The notes: generated by a model not told the origin, from the letters alone. A DNA stretch of 64,000 bases from Microbacterium sp. NIBRBAC000506063 (GCF_017968845.1 NZ_CP072876.1:868001-932000), one strand, 5' to 3'. Positions 28,216 to 38,603 are shown, numbered from the stretch's first letter. A program made the numbers and translations.

Positions 28216-29433
28216 CTATGAAGCAGTGGAGAAGAAGGTGTCGGATGCCGCGGCATCCGACACCTCTGCAAAGCCCGCCTCGAGGTCGGCGATGAGGTCG
28301 CCGGGGTGCTCGAGGCCTATCGACAGCCGCACGATGTCGGCAGAGGGCCGGGCCTCCGGCGGCACGGGGCGGTGGGTGAGCGCGGCGGGGTGCTGGATGA
28401 GCGAGTCGACCCCGCCCAGCGAGACGGCGTGGGTGAACAGCGAGACGGATGCCGCGAGCACACTGGCCGCCTCGAACCCGCCCCGCAGGCGCACCGCGAG
28501 CATCGCGCCCGTGCCGCGCATCTGCCGGCCGATGAGGCCGCGCGGGTCGCCGCCGGCGCCCGGGTAGAAGACCTCTGCCACGGCCGGGTGATCGGCGAGC
28601 CACGAGGCCACCGCCCGTGCGGTCTCCTGCTGCCGCTGCATCCGGATGGGGAGCGTCGCCAGCCCGCGGTGGAGCAGGTAGGCGCCGAGCGGGTGCAGGA
28701 TCGCCCCGGTCACCGCGCGCACGCGCCGCAGCGCCTCGGCGGTCTCCTCGTCGCAGGCGACGACGCCGGCGATCACGTCGCCGTGCCCACCGAGGTACTT
28801 CGTCGCCGAGTGCAGCGACATGCGGGCGCCGAGCGCGATCGGGTTCTGCAGGACGGGCGTGGCGAAGGTGTTGTCGACGACGACCGGCACGCTCCCCGCC
28901 CGGGCGACGACGCCGGTGATATCCACCAGCTCCAGGGTGGGGTTGGCAGGGGTCTCCACGATCACGAGTGCGGTGTCGGCTCTCACGGCATCCGCCACCT
29001 CCGCCTCCTCGCAGAAGGTGGTCTCGACTCCGAGCAGACCCGAGCCGAGCAGGTGATCAGTGCCGCCGTAGAGCGGGCGCACCGCGACGATGTGCCGCTT
29101 GCCGGTGGTGCCCGTGTGCGCGAGGATCACCGCGGTCATCGCGGCCATGCCCGAGGAGAAGGCGACGGATGCCGAGGCACCCTCGAGGTCGGCGAGCGCC
29201 TCCTCGAAACGGCCGACCGTGGGGTTCCACAGGCGCGCGTAGACGAGACTGCCGCCGTCTATAGGACGTCCGCCGAGCGCCATCGCCTCGTAGGAGTCGC
29301 CGCCGCGCTCGATGTCGGGGAGCGGATTGGTCGTCGAGAGATCGATGGGCAGGGCGTGGACGCCGAGGGCTTCGAGGTCGTCGCGGCCGGCGTGGATCGC
29401 ACGCGTATCGGGGTGCAGCTGTGGGGTCTCCAT
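28216..29433 (-). CDS. Cys/Met metabolism PLP-dependent enzyme (MetB/MetC-like)
   Basis: 405 aa. Transsulfuration-family fold. TRAIHAGRD at the N-terminus, YARLWNPTVGRFEEALADLEGA, YGGTDHLL, VDNTFATPVLQNPIALGA, and SATKYLGGHGDVIAG with the PLP lysine (near residue 205). It could be cystathionine gamma-synthase, cystathionine lyase or methionine gamma-lyase; the sequence alone does not separate these. The frame is intact. It is divergent from an Lrp/AsnC regulator, its likely controller. Confidence 0.85.
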   Translation of the reverse strand: METPQLHPDTRAIHAGRDDLEALGVHALPIDLSTTNPLPDIERGGDSYEAMALGGRPIDGGSLVYARLWNPTVGRFEEALADLEGASASVAFSSGMAAMTAVILAHTGTTGKRHIVAVRPLYGGTDHLLGSGLLGVETTFCEEAEVADAVRADTALVIVETPANPTLELVDITGVVARAGSVPVVVDNTFATPVLQNPIALGARMSLHSATKYLGGHGDVIAGVVACDEETAEALRRVRAVTGAILHPLGAYLLHRGLATLPIRMQRQQETARAVASWLADHPAVAEVFYPGAGGDPRGLIGRQMRGTGAMLAVRLRGGFEAASVLAASVSLFTHAVSLGGVDSLIQHPAALTHRPVPPEARPSADIVRLSIGLEHPGDLIADLEAGFAEVSDAAASDTFFSTAS

Positions 29434-29548
29434 CCTTCCAGTCTGCGCAGATCGCGGAGTATCCGCAGAGAAACGATGGATTCAACGGTGATCAGCACCT
29501 AAACTGCGATTCTCAGCAAGATTCCTGCGAAGAAGGTCGAGGAAGTCG

Positions 29549-30036
29549 ATGAATGCGCAACCCGCCTCCGGTCCGGTGGAGCTCGACGAGACCGACCTGG
29601 CGATCCTGCGGGTGCTGTCCGCATCCGCCGACATCACGAACAAGGCGCTGGCCGCGAAGCTCGGTCTCGCCGAATCGACATGCGCGCACCGCGTGCGGAT
29701 GCTGCGGCGGCGAGGGTGATCCGCGACATCCGCGTGCGCCTGGACAGCGCCGCGCTCGGCTACCCGCTGCAGGGCATCATCAAGGTGCGCATGCGCAACC
29801 ACACCCCGCAGAACGTGCGCGACCTCTACGACGCCCTGGCCGCGATCCCGCACGCGCTGCAGGTCTTCCACGTCGCCGGCGTCGACGACTTCCTCGTGCA
29901 CGTGGCCGTGCCCAGCGCCGAGGCCCTGCGCGACACCGTTCTGCGCCACATCACCGTGCACCCCGCCGTGCGCTCGACCGAGACCCAGTTGGTCTTCGAG
30001 CTGCGCGACGGCAGCGGGCTGCTGCCGGTGGACTGA
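29549..30036 (+). CDS. Lrp/AsnC family regulator, frameshifted
   Basis: About 162 aa. Helix-turn-helix (LDETDLAILRVLSASADIT and LAAKLGLAESTCAHRVRML) followed by a RAM effector domain (GYPLQGIIKVRMRNHT, FHVAGVDDFLVHVAV, TETQLVFEL). One G lost near 29717, just after the DNA-binding part, breaks the frame. It is divergent from the PLP enzyme gene with a 115-bp gap; amino-acid-responsive control of that gene is likely (inference). Confidence 0.87.
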
Positions 30037-30059
30037 TCCTGCGTGCTACCCTGTGCTAC

Positions 30060-30341
30060 ATGACGCTGATCACTCACCGCGAGATGCGCAACAACAGCGC
30101 AGAGGTGCTGCGTCGCGTCCAGAGCGGCGAGTCGTTCACGGTCACCAACAACGGCGAGCCGGTCGCCCAGATCGGTCCCGTCGAGTACTCGACGCTGGAT
30201 GACCTCGCCGCCAAGGGCCGGCTGCGGCGCGCCGTCCATGGCGCTGAGGCTCTGCGCGCCATCGCTCGCGTGAAGCTCGACGGCGACACGAGCTCGGCCG
30301 ATGTGATCGCCGATCTCCGCGGATACGACCGCGATCGCTGA
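30060..30341 (+). CDS. Phd/YefM family antitoxin
   Basis: 93 aa. MTLITHREMRNNSAEVLRRV and ESFTVTNNGEPVAQIGPV are the Phd DNA-binding fold; the C-terminal SSADVIADLRGYDRDR is the toxin-neutralising tail. TACCCT (30047-30052) is seven bases before the ATG, so the message may be leaderless. The stop overlaps the next start (TGATG). Confidence 0.87.
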   Translation: MTLITHREMRNNSAEVLRRVQSGESFTVTNNGEPVAQIGPVEYSTLDDLAAKGRLRRAVHGAEALRAIARVKLDGDTSSADVIADLRGYDRDR

Positions 30342-30730
30342 TGCAGATCTCCTACGTCGACACCTCCGCGGCGATGAAACTCCTCTTCGACGAGGCGGAG
30401 TCTGAGGCCGCCATCGCCCACTTCATCGAGTCCACGGATCGAACGTTCGTCTCCTCGTGGCTGCTGCACACCGAACTGCACTGCGCGGCCGGGCGCCGAT
30501 CGGATCTCACGGCGGAGGCGCTCACCGCCATCCTCGGGATGATCGATCTCGCAGATCTCACCCGCGGCGATCTGATCGCCGCGGGCACCCTTGCGCCCCT
30601 GCGCTCGAACGATGCGATCCACCTGGCCGTCGCGATGCGGCTCGGTGCCGATGAGATCGTCACCTACGACCTGGAGCTTACGGATGCCGCGGCACGCGCG
30701 GGATTCCGGGTAAGCGCGCCCGGCGCCTGA
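30341..30730 (+). CDS. PIN domain toxin (VapC family)
   Basis: 129 aa. Acidic PIN residues: Asp in ISYVDTSAAMKL, Glu in LLHTELHC, Asp in RSNDAIHLAVA, and Asp in VTYDLELTDAA. It is a probable tRNA/rRNA endonuclease held inactive by the Phd-type protein encoded just before it. The frame is intact. Confidence 0.87.
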   Translation: MQISYVDTSAAMKLLFDEAESEAAIAHFIESTDRTFVSSWLLHTELHCAAGRRSDLTAEALTAILGMIDLADLTRGDLIAAGTLAPLRSNDAIHLAVAMRLGADEIVTYDLELTDAAARAGFRVSAPGA

Positions 30731-30781
30731 GCGACTTCTCGCGTCACCGGCGGTTCGCCGGCATCCGATGCGCTCAGCTCT

Positions 30782-30874
30782 GCACCTCCGACGCTCGCGC
30801 TACTCGAAACCGTACGCGCCCCACGAAAACTGTGCAGCGGAAGCAGGTTCGAGTAGCGCGAGCGTCTGCGGTGC
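30782..30874. repeat. Inverted repeat between convergent vapC and pntB
   Basis: Perfect 19-bp arms 30790-30808 and 30848-30866 (GACGCTCGCGCTACTCGAA and its complement), extended by GCACC (30782-30786) and GGTGC (30870-30874). The roughly 39-nt loop contains GAAAACTGTGCAG. Probable two-way terminator. Confidence 0.6.
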
Positions 30875-30908
30875 GCGTGTCTACGGGGCGAGCATCCTCG
30901 CGGAGGGA

Positions 30909-32342
30909 TCAGTGGGTCGGCGCGGTTGCGTGGAGTGCGGTGAGGATGTCGTCCACGCGCTCCTTCGCGTCTCCGAAGAGCATCTGCGCGTTCTCGCGGA
31001 AGAACAGCGGGTTCTGCACGCCGGCGTAGCCGGAGGCCATCGACCGCTTGAAGACGATGACGTTCTTCGCCTCCCAGACCCGCAGCACCGGCATGCCGGC
31101 GATGGGCGAGCCCGGATCCTCGGCGGCGGCCGGGTTGACCGTGTCGTTCGCGCCGATGACGAGGACGACATCGGTCTCGGCCAGCTCGTCGTTGATCTCG
31201 TCCATCTCGAGCACGATGTCGTAGGGCACCTTCGCCTCGGCCAGCAGCACGTTCATGTGGCCCGGCAGGCGACCCGCGACCGGGTGGATGCCGAAGCGCA
31301 CGTCGACGCCGCGGTCGCGCAGCTTCTGGGTGAGCTCGGCGACCGGGTACTGCGCCTGGGCGACGGCCATGCCGTAGCCGGGGGTGATGACGACGCTCGT
31401 GGCGTTCGCGAGCATGTCGGCCGCCGACTCGGCGTCGATCTCGCGGTGCTCACCGTGGTCGACGTCGTCGCCCTTGGGCGCCTCGATGCCGAAGCCGCCG
31501 GCGATCACCGAGAGGAAGGAGCGGTTCATCGCCTTGCACATGATGTACGACAGGAACGCACCCGAGGAGCCGACGAGGGCGCCGGTGACGATGAGCAGGT
31601 CGTTGTTGAGCAGGAACCCGGCCGCCGCGGCCGCCCAGCCCGAGTAGCTGTTGAGCATCGAGACCACCACGGGCATGTCGCCGCCGCCGATCGAGGCCAC
31701 CAGGTGCCAGCCGAGGAGGAACGACAGCACGGTCACCGCGACCAGGAGCCACAGCTGCTGGTCGATGACGAACCAGACGGTCAGGCCCAGGAAGACGACG
31801 ATGGCGCCGAGGTTGAGGATGTTCTTGCCCGGGAGCACGAGCGGCTGGGAGGAGATGCGCGCCGACAGCTTCAGGAACGCGACGATCGAACCGGTGAAGG
31901 TCACCCCGCCGATGAAGATGCCGATGAAGACCTCGGCGTGGTGGATGTCGGCGAGCGCCCCCTCGAGACCGGGGCTGTGCAGGTGCCCGTTCCAGCCGAC
32001 GAGCACGGCGGCCAGTCCCACGAAGCTGTGCAGCAGGGCGATGAGCTCGGGCATCCCGGTCATCTCGACCTTGCGGGCGCGCCACAGGCCGATCGTGGCG
32101 CCGATGACCATGGCCACGACGAGGAGCGTGAGGCCCAGTGCCGCCTGGGGCTGCCCCCAGGCGTCCTGCACCGTGGCCCAGATGGTCGCGGCCAGCGCGA
32201 TCGCCATGCCGAAGATGCCGTAGGTGACGCCCGCCTTGGACGACTCATGACGGCTGAGCCCCGACAGGCTCATGATGAACAGCAGGGCCGCGACGATGTA
32301 GGCGGCTCCGGCGACGGATGCGGAAAGCTCGACCGCGGTCAT
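30909..32342 (-). CDS. pntB: NAD(P) transhydrogenase subunit beta
   Basis: 477 aa. About nine membrane helices (residues 1-290) then the NADP(H)-binding domain III with [18 protein letters not shown] (Rossmann-type [10 protein letters not shown]), [14 protein letters not shown] and [16 protein letters not shown]. Proton-translocating transhydrogenase makes NADPH from NADH. Start ATG 32342 overlaps the pntA stop (TGATG). The frame is intact. Confidence 0.93.
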   Translation of the reverse strand: MTAVELSASVAGAAYIVAALLFIMSLSGLSRHESSKAGVTYGIFGMAIALAATIWATVQDAWGQPQAALGLTLLVVAMVIGATIGLWRARKVEMTGMPELIALLHSFVGLAAVLVGWNGHLHSPGLEGALADIHHAEVFIGIFIGGVTFTGSIVAFLKLSARISSQPLVLPGKNILNLGAIVVFLGLTVWFVIDQQLWLLVAVTVLSFLLGWHLVASIGGGDMPVVVSMLNSYSGWAAAAAGFLLNNDLLIVTGALVGSSGAFLSYIMCKAMNRSFLSVIAGGFGIEAPKGDDVDHGEHREIDAESAADMLANATSVVITPGYGMAVAQAQYPVAELTQKLRDRGVDVRFGIHPVAGRLPGHMNVLLAEAKVPYDIVLEMDEINDELAETDVVLVIGANDTVNPAAAEDPGSPIAGMPVLRVWEAKNVIVFKRSMASGYAGVQNPLFFRENAQMLFGDAKERVDDILTALHATAPTH

Positions 32343-33919
32343 CAGCGGGCTCCCTTCGTGTCAGCGGCCGGCTTGGCCGGGCCTTTCGAGAACATCTTGA
32401 GCATTCGGCGGGTGACCGAGAAGCCTCCGAAGACGTTGATGGATGCGACCAGCACCGCCACGGCGGAGACGATCTGCACGATCAGATCGTCAGTGGTGAT
32501 CTGCACGATCGCGCCGACGATGATGATGCCGCTGATCGCGTTGGTCACGCTCATGAGCGGCGTGTGCAGCGCGTGGGCGACCTTGCTGATCACGTAGAAG
32601 CCGACGACGACCGAGAGCATGAGCACCGTGAAGTGCTGCGGCAGGGGCGCCGGGGCGAAGGCGTTCACGAGGAAGAGGGCGAGGAGTCCCGCACCGATCA
32701 GCGCCGCCTTGCGGCCCGCACTGAGCTTCTTCTTCTCCGCAACGGGGGCCCCCGCATCGGTCCCTGAGCCCGTCGAAGGGTTCGGTGGTGCCGCCGACAC
32801 CTGCACCGGAGGCGGCGGCCAGGTCTCCTCGCCGTCGCGGACGACGGTGACGGCGCGCTGGACGACGTCGTCGAAGTCGAGGGTGAGCTGCCCGTCCTTC
32901 TCCGGCGTGAGGAGCTTGAGGAGGTTCACGAGGTTCGTGCCGTACAGCTGCGAGGCCTGGGTGGGCAGGCGCCCGGCCAGGTCGGTGTAGCCGAGGATGA
33001 TGACGCCGTTCTCGGTCACGACCCGCTCGCCGGCGACGGAGCCCTCGACGTTGCCCCCGGTGCCGGCGGCCATGTCGACGATGACGCTGCCGGGCTTCAT
33101 GAGGGAGACATCGGATGCCGTGATCAGACGCGGCGCGGCACGGCCCGGGATCTGGGCGGTCGTGATGATGATGTCGACGTCGGCGGCCTGCTCGGTGTAG
33201 ATCTCCGCGGCGCGCTTGTCGTAGGCCTCACTGGTCGCCTTCGCGTAGCCGTCGGTGGACTGCTCGACCTCGACGTCGACCGGGAGGTACTCGCCGCCGA
33301 TCGACTTCACCTGGTCGGCGACCTCGGGACGCGGGTCGGTGGCGCGCACGATCGCACCCATGCTCGAGGAGGCGCCGATGGCGGCGAGGCCCGCGACGCC
33401 GACGCCGGCGACGAGCACCTTCGCCGGCGGCACCTTGCCGGCCGCGGTGACCTGTCCGGTGAAGAAGCGGCCGAACTCGTGCGCGGCCTCGACGACGGCG
33501 CGGTAGCCGGCGATGTTCGCCATGGAGCTGAGCACGTCCATCGACTGGGCGCGGGAGATGCGCGGCACGGCGTCCATGGCCAGCGCGGTGATGCCGCGGG
33601 TGGCGAGCGCTTCGCGAAGCTCGGGGCGCAGGGCAGGGCTCAGCAGGCCGATGAGGGTGGCGCCGTCGGCGATCCGGGCGATCTCGGCATCCGTCGGCGG
33701 GTTGACCTTGAGCAGGACCGGGCTCGCCCAGGCCGTGTCACCGTCGACGATCTCGGCGCCGGCGGCCGCGTAGGCCTCGTCGGGGTAGGAGGAGTCCTCG
33801 CCCGCGCCCTTCTCGACGGCGACCTCGTAGCCGAGCTTGATGATGGCCCCCACCGTCTGGGGGGTCGCGGCGACTCTGGTCTCGCCGTCCTGTTCTGCCA
33901 CGATGCCGATACGCGTCAT
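32342..33919 (-). CDS. pntA: NAD(P) transhydrogenase subunit alpha (fused PntAA-PntAB)
   Basis: 525 aa. Domain I (residues 1-370) resembles alanine dehydrogenase: [51 protein letters not shown] for NAD. A linker (about 380-420) carries the segment NPSTGSGTD encoded by a repeat element, and three to four membrane helices follow (about 425-500). ATG 33919 with AGGGAG upstream is preferred over an in-frame extension. The frame is intact. Operon with pntB. Confidence 0.92.
   Translation of the reverse strand: MTRIGIVAEQDGETRVAATPQTVGAIIKLGYEVAVEKGAGEDSSYPDEAYAAAGAEIVDGDTAWASPVLLKVNPPTDAEIARIADGATLIGLLSPALRPELREALATRGITALAMDAVPRISRAQSMDVLSSMANIAGYRAVVEAAHEFGRFFTGQVTAAGKVPPAKVLVAGVGVAGLAAIGASSSMGAIVRATDPRPEVADQVKSIGGEYLPVDVEVEQSTDGYAKATSEAYDKRAAEIYTEQAADVDIIITTAQIPGRAAPRLITASDVSLMKPGSVIVDMAAGTGGNVEGSVAGERVVTENGVIILGYTDLAGRLPTQASQLYGTNLVNLLKLLTPEKDGQLTLDFDDVVQRAVTVVRDGEETWPPPPVQVSAAPPNPSTGSGTDAGAPVAEKKKLSAGRKAALIGAGLLALFLVNAFAPAPLPQHFTVLMLSVVVGFYVISKVAHALHTPLMSVTNAISGIIIVGAIVQITTDDLIVQIVSAVAVLVASINVFGGFSVTRRMLKMFSKGPAKPAADTKGAR
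32758..32780. repeat. Repeat unit inside pntA coding sequence
   Basis: On the minus strand CCTTCGACGGGCTCAGGGA, read in frame as PSTGSG in the interdomain linker. Related units lie at 54803-54826 (clpB) and 33974-33995 (upstream of pntA). Confidence 0.6.
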
Positions 33920-33973
33920 CCGAACTCCCTTGTCTTGCGGGCACCATGCCCTGTGCCCTGGCGCGGTCCCCGT

Positions 33974-33995
33974 GCTTCGGACCGGCTCAGCGACC
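33974..33995. repeat. Repeat unit upstream of pntA
   Basis: GCTTCGGACCGGCTCAGCGACC resembles the CTTCGAC-GGCTCAG unit found inside pntA and clpB. It lies in the 216-bp gap 33920-34135, which also has TATAGT on the minus strand at 34035-34030 as a possible pntA -10 box. Confidence 0.4.
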
Positions 33996-34135
33996 GGTCG
34001 AACGGTCCGCGTCAGGCACACAAATCACGACTATACGGATGCCACACTGCCGCACTTCCCGGATGACAGCATCAGATCGCGAAAGAATCGCGACTTTTTT
34101 CGCCTACGCAAGTCCGAGATATCTGATACCTGCGC

Positions 34136-34612
34136 TCAGTGCGACCCCCGGCGCTCTCGCAGAAACGCCTCGAGGCCGTCGACCACGAACTCGTGATCGT
34201 CCATCTGCGCGAGACCCGAGATGCCGGCCGCGCCCACGACGCCCAACCCGCGAACCGTCAACGGGAACGCGCCGCCGTTGGCGGCGATCTCCCGATGATC
34301 GAGCCTGGAGTCGCTCGCGTAGTCTCGCCCCTGCGCGGCGAACTGTCCTCGCACCCCGGCCGAGGAGCGCTCGAAATGCATCACCGCGGCGATCTTGCGG
34401 TCCAGCCAGGCATCGTTGTCGGGTGTCGCCCCGGCAAGCGCGGCGTGGAAGACGCGCTGACGGCCGATCGTCACGCCGACGACCACGGGCAGTTCCCGCT
34501 CCACCGCCCTTCGGCGCAGGAAGTCCCCGAGTTCCCACGCCCGACTCCGGTCGAGGCGGTCGAACACGATGCGACGTTCCTGCTCGGTGATCCTCTTCAG
34601 TTCCGCAGACAT
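34136..34612 (-). CDS. UPF0303 family protein (heme-degrading/HbpS-like domain)
   Basis: 158 aa. RAWELGDFLRRRAVERELPVVVGV, ALAGATPDNDAWLDRKIAAVMHFE and IAANGGAFPLTVRGLGVVGAAGISGL match the UPF0303/GlcG-HbpS group; the family is small, soluble and often sits at the end of sugar-acid or alcohol catabolic operons. It is the last gene of the tct operon, 4 nt after the aldo/keto reductase. Its role there is unknown. The frame is intact. Confidence 0.75.
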   Translation of the reverse strand: MSAELKRITEQERRIVFDRLDRSRAWELGDFLRRRAVERELPVVVGVTIGRQRVFHAALAGATPDNDAWLDRKIAAVMHFERSSAGVRGQFAAQGRDYASDSRLDHREIAANGGAFPLTVRGLGVVGAAGISGLAQMDDHEFVVDGLEAFLRERRGSH

Positions 34613-34616
34613 CGGC

Positions 34617-35654
34617 TCAGGCCTCCGAGGACGCGGCCCAGATGTTCAGGCCCCCGTCCTTCGCGTGCTCATCGATCTCCGCCAGCTCCGCGTCGGTGAG
34701 AGACGCGGCGCGCAGCGCGGCGACCGTGTCGTCGAGCTGGCTGGCACGGCTCGCACCGAGCAGCACGGAGGTGATGCGCCCATCGCGCAGGGCCCAGCTG
34801 ACGGCGAGCTGCGCAAGACTCTGACCGCGCCGCTGTGCGATCGCGTGCAGTGCGCGCACGCGCTCCAGGTTCCCCTCGCTGAGCATGCCCTCGCGCAACG
34901 TCTTCCCCTGCGTCGCCCGCGATCCCTGCGGCACGCCGTGCAGATACTTGTCCGTGAGGATGCCCTGCGCCAGAGGGGAGAAGGCGATCACGCCGACCCC
35001 GCACGTGGACGTCACATCCAGCAGGGAGGGCTCGCCCTCTTCGATCCAGCGGTTGAGCATCGAGTACGAAGGCTGATGGATCGCCAACGGCGTGCCCAGA
35101 TCGCTCAGCAGCCCGGCGATCTGGGCGGTGCGCTGGGCCGAGTACGAGGAGACGCCGACGTAGCGCGCCAGCCCTTGCCGCACGATCGCGTCCAGGGCGA
35201 GGGCGGTCTCCTCCAGCGGGGTCTCCGGGTCGAAGCGATGACTGTAGAAGACGTCGACATAGTCCAGTCGCAGGCTGCGCAGCGAGTTCTCCAGGCTCTC
35301 GAAGAGATGCTTGCGGCTGCCGCCCCCGCCGAGCGGTCCCTCGAAGAACGGGTAGCCCGCCTTCGTCGATATCACCAGCTGGCTGCGCAGTGCACCGAAG
35401 TCTTCGTCGAGGATCCTCCCGACGTTCTTCTCCGTCGATCCGGCCGGCGGACCGTAACCGTTCGCGAGGTCGAAATGGGTGATGCCAAGATCGAAGGCAT
35501 GCCGGAGGATCTCGCGCTGACGAGCGATCGGGGTGTCGTCACCGAAGTTGTGCCACGTCCCCAGCGACAGGGCCGGAAGCACGAGACCGGAGGCACCCGA
35601 CCGTCGGTAGTCCATCGCGGCGAAGCGATCGGGCGCAGGCAGATAGGAACTCAT
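34617..35654 (-). CDS. Aldo/keto reductase (YghZ-like)
   Basis: 345 aa. Catalytic tetrad: Asp in THFDLANGYG and the Tyr of the same segment, Lys in ISTKAGYPF, and His in FYSHRFD. SSYLPAPDRFAAMDYRRSGASGL at the start is typical of the L-glyceraldehyde-3-phosphate reductase group. NADPH-dependent reduction of an aldehyde is expected; in this operon it may act on an aldehyde from sugar-acid breakdown (inference). The frame is intact. Confidence 0.87.
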   Translation of the reverse strand: MSSYLPAPDRFAAMDYRRSGASGLVLPALSLGTWHNFGDDTPIARQREILRHAFDLGITHFDLANGYGPPAGSTEKNVGRILDEDFGALRSQLVISTKAGYPFFEGPLGGGGSRKHLFESLENSLRSLRLDYVDVFYSHRFDPETPLEETALALDAIVRQGLARYVGVSSYSAQRTAQIAGLLSDLGTPLAIHQPSYSMLNRWIEEGEPSLLDVTSTCGVGVIAFSPLAQGILTDKYLHGVPQGSRATQGKTLREGMLSEGNLERVRALHAIAQRRGQSLAQLAVSWALRDGRITSVLLGASRASQLDDTVAALRAASLTDAELAEIDEHAKDGGLNIWAASSEA

Positions 35655-35708
35655 GGGTACTCCTCGGTTCTGGATGGGGATCGGCGGCGGCGAGTGCCAC
35701 GCCGCCGT

Positions 35709-36314
35709 TCAGTGGGCGCGGATGAGATCCGCGAGAAGATGCAGTTGGCTCTCGTCCTCGAGCGCGGAGCCGACCGCGACGACGTCGGCTCCGGCAGCGA
35801 GGAAGTCGGCTGCGTTGCGAGAGGAGATTCCCCCTGTCGCAACGATGCGCACGTCCGGGAAGGGACCCCGGATGCCGCGGACCCAGGCGGTGCCCAGCGC
35901 GTCGGCGGGAAAGGCCTTGACCCATCTCAGCCCTGCACCCATCGCCCGCTGCACCTCGGTGGCGGTTCCGACACCGGGGAGATGACTCAGCCCCGCCGCG
36001 ACACTCGCTTCGGCGACCTCGAGATCGAGTCCCGGCGCGACGGTGAACACCGCTCCGGCATCCGCTGCGGTCGCGACGTGCTCTACCGAGACGACGGTGC
36101 CCGCACCGACCAGACGCCCCTGCCGGGCGCCGGCGTCGACACACGCGCGCAGCGCCTCCACCGCCAGCGGTGACTGGATCGGCACTTCGACGGCGTCGAC
36201 GCCCACCTCCCACGCGAGCGTGGCGAGCTCCACGGTGCGCTGCGGACTGTAGCCGCGCAGGATCGCCATGATCGGAGCACGAGAGAAGATGCGGTCGAAG
36301 CGGTCGCCGGTCAT
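35709..36314 (-). CDS. eda: KDPG/KDPGal-type aldolase
   Basis: 201 aa, a (beta/alpha)8 class I aldolase. PIMAILRGYSPQRTVELA, Schiff-base Lys in LRWVKAFPADALG, LVGAGTVVSVEHV, FTVAPGLDLEVAE and IVATGGISSRNAADFLAAGA are family motifs. It splits 2-keto-3-deoxy-(6-phospho)gluconate or -galactonate into pyruvate and glyceraldehyde-(3-phosphate). The start overlaps the iclR stop (ATGA). Dehydratase and KDG kinase genes are not in this operon. Confidence 0.87.
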   Translation of the reverse strand: MTGDRFDRIFSRAPIMAILRGYSPQRTVELATLAWEVGVDAVEVPIQSPLAVEALRACVDAGARQGRLVGAGTVVSVEHVATAADAGAVFTVAPGLDLEVAEASVAAGLSHLPGVGTATEVQRAMGAGLRWVKAFPADALGTAWVRGIRGPFPDVRIVATGGISSRNAADFLAAGADVVAVGSALEDESQLHLLADLIRAH

Positions 36315-37054
36315 GCTCGCCACCCGAGATCGCGGGAGATGCCGTCGGTGACGTGCAGGAGATCGGGGAGCATGTCCTTCAACGTGGGCAGCGGGGCCTT
36401 CGCCTTCAGCGCGGTGATCGAGCAGGCCGCGACGACGGCGCCGGAGGCGTCCCGGATCGGCGTCGCGATGCAGTTGACGAAGTCCTCGTGCTCACCGTCG
36501 TCGACGGCGTACCCGGTCTCGCGCACGGCATCCAGATCTCTGTCGTACTCCTCGCGGGAGGTCCTGGTCGTCTCGGTGAACCGCTCGAAGCGATACCCGA
36601 CGAAGAGGTCATCCACACGTGCCGCCTCCTGATAGGCGAGGATCGCCTTGGCCACGCCCGCGGTGTGCAGCTGCACGATCTGACCGATCTTCGAATGCAG
36701 TCGGACCATTCCGGCGGGCTCGACCTTGTAGGCGTAGACGATCCGCGTCGGCTCCAGCGCCGCGAGATGGATGGTGTGGCCGCAGGCGTGACCGAGCTCC
36801 TGCATCCTCGGGCGAGCGACGATGGGCAGGTCGAACTGCTCCTCGGCGACGTGGGCCAAGCCCACGAACCGGTAGCCGATGCTGTACGAGCCGTCGGGGT
36901 TGCGCCGCGTGAGTCCGGAATCGGTGAGGGTCTGGAGAATGCGCAGCGCCGTGGATCGATGCGTATCCAGGTGCATCGCCACCTCCGATTGGGTACGCGG
37001 TGCGGTGCTCAGGAACTCCAGCACCTCAACGGCGCGCTGAATGCTCTGCGACAT
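36311..37054 (-). CDS. IclR family transcriptional regulator
   Basis: 247 aa. N-terminal winged helix (SIQRAVEVLEFLSTAPRTQSEVA and HRSTALRILQTLTDSGL) and C-terminal effector domain with CGHTIHLAALEPTRIVYAYKV and GYAVDDGEHEDFVNCIATPI. GAGGAG 8 nt before ATG 37054. It lies inside the tct operon and probably senses the imported acid. The paired palindromes at 40098-40130, upstream of tctC, are candidate sites. The frame is intact. Confidence 0.88.
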   Translation of the reverse strand: MSQSIQRAVEVLEFLSTAPRTQSEVAMHLDTHRSTALRILQTLTDSGLTRRNPDGSYSIGYRFVGLAHVAEEQFDLPIVARPRMQELGHACGHTIHLAALEPTRIVYAYKVEPAGMVRLHSKIGQIVQLHTAGVAKAILAYQEAARVDDLFVGYRFERFTETTRTSREEYDRDLDAVRETGYAVDDGEHEDFVNCIATPIRDASGAVVAACSITALKAKAPLPTLKDMLPDLLHVTDGISRDLGWRA

Positions 37055-37104
37055 CGTGCAGCTCCTCTGCTTCGGGGATGAGATCACGGGACCCTGCTGT
37101 GCGC

Positions 37105-38603
37105 TCACGTCGATTCTGCCAAGGCATTTCCTCTGCGTCCTTTCAGCAGTCGCCGCAGCAGCGGTGAGCACACGGCGAGCGCGCTCAGCGCGAAGAGAGT
37201 GATCGCGATCGGGCTGGTGACGAAAGCGGCGGGACCGTCGATCAGGAGCGCGCGACGCAGATTGCTCTCGGCGAGCGGGCCGAGGATGAGCCCGAGGACC
37301 ATAGGCCCCGTGGGGAAGCCGAAGCGGCGCATCCCCAGACCGACGACCCCGAAGATGAACATCAGGATGACGTCGAACACGCTGTTCTGCACGGCGTAGG
37401 TGCCCACCATGCAGAACGTGATGATGATCACGTTGAGATAGCGCGGGCGCAGGGCGAGCAGCTTGACGACGCCGCGCATCCGGACCAGTGCCAGGGCGAG
37501 CGCACCGAGCGTCGCGATGATCATGATCGCGGCGAGGCTCGAGACCAGGTCCGGCCGGTTGACGAACAGTGCCGGCCCCGGCTGGAGCCCCCAGACGATC
37601 ATCGAGCCGAGCATCACGGCCATGACCGAGTCTCCCGGCACACCCAGCGCGAGCGTCGTGGTGAGCGAGCCGCCCATCGTGGCCGTGCTGGCGCTGTCGG
37701 CGGAGGCCACGCCCTCGAGGGAGCCCTTGCCGAACTTCTGCGGCTCGCGCGAGGCCCGACGGGCCTGGTCCACGCGACGAGTCCGGCGATGTCGCCGCCT
37801 GCGGCGGGGACGACGCCCACGACGGCCCCGATGCCGGTTCCGATGCCGGTCGGCTTGAGGAGGGTGCGCACCTCCTTGCGGTTGGGCCACCATCGACCGA
37901 GCTGCGTGATCGGGTCGGGGTGGTGTCCGCGGCGCGTCGTCGCGATCTGGTTGAAGACCTCGGCGAGACCGAACAGGCCGATGATGGCCGCGATGAACGG
38001 GATGCCCGAGGACAGCTCGTCGATTCCGAGCGTGAATCGCTGGTCTCCGGTGATCGGATCCCGCCCGACGGCGCCCAGGAGGAGCCCGGCGGCGCCCGCC
38101 ACGAGACCTTTGGTGAGGCGATCGCCGGAGACCCCGATCATCATCGTGAGCCCGAACACCACGAGGGCGAACATGGCGATGGGGCCGAACTGCAGCGCGA
38201 AGCCCGCGAGAGGCTGCGCCAGGAACAAGAGGACCAGCACCCCGGCGAGGGCGCCGACAGCCGAGACCAGAGCCGAGCTGGTCAGCGCGACGCCGGCGAG
38301 GCCCTTGCGTGCCATCGGGTACCCATCGAAAGTGGTGGCGATCGAGGCGGGAGTGCCCGGGGTGTTGACGAGGATCGCCGGGACGCGGTCGCCGAACTGC
38401 GCCGCGACATAGATCGACAGGAGAATCGCCAGCCCTTGAAGCGGTTCCAGGGTCAGGGTGAACCCGGCGGCGAGGGCGACCGCCATCGTGGCGGTGACGC
38501 CGGGCACCGCGCCGACGAGTGTGCCCAGGAGGATGCCGATGATCAGGCAGAGGCCGATCGACGGGTCCAGCAGCGCGACGACGCCGTCCCACGCGCCGTT
38601 CAC
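37105..38603 (-). CDS. tctA: Tripartite tricarboxylate transporter permease TctA, frameshifted
   Basis: About 500-aa, 11-12-helix subunit. GTLVGAVPGVTATMAVALAAGFT, NTPGTPASIATTFDGYPMARKG and VVPAAGGDIAGLVAW...GSLEGVASADSASTATMGGSL are diagnostic of TctA. One lost base near 37772 splits the protein after residue about 277. Start overlaps tctB stop. It forms the channel of a secondary, binding-protein-dependent importer of carboxylates or sugar acids. Confidence 0.9.

Noticed and set aside
30768..32597. 609-codon open frame on the plus strand opposite pntB
   Set aside because: Low-complexity Asp/Glu/Arg/His composition and complete overlap with an intact, highly conserved pntB; a codon-bias shadow.
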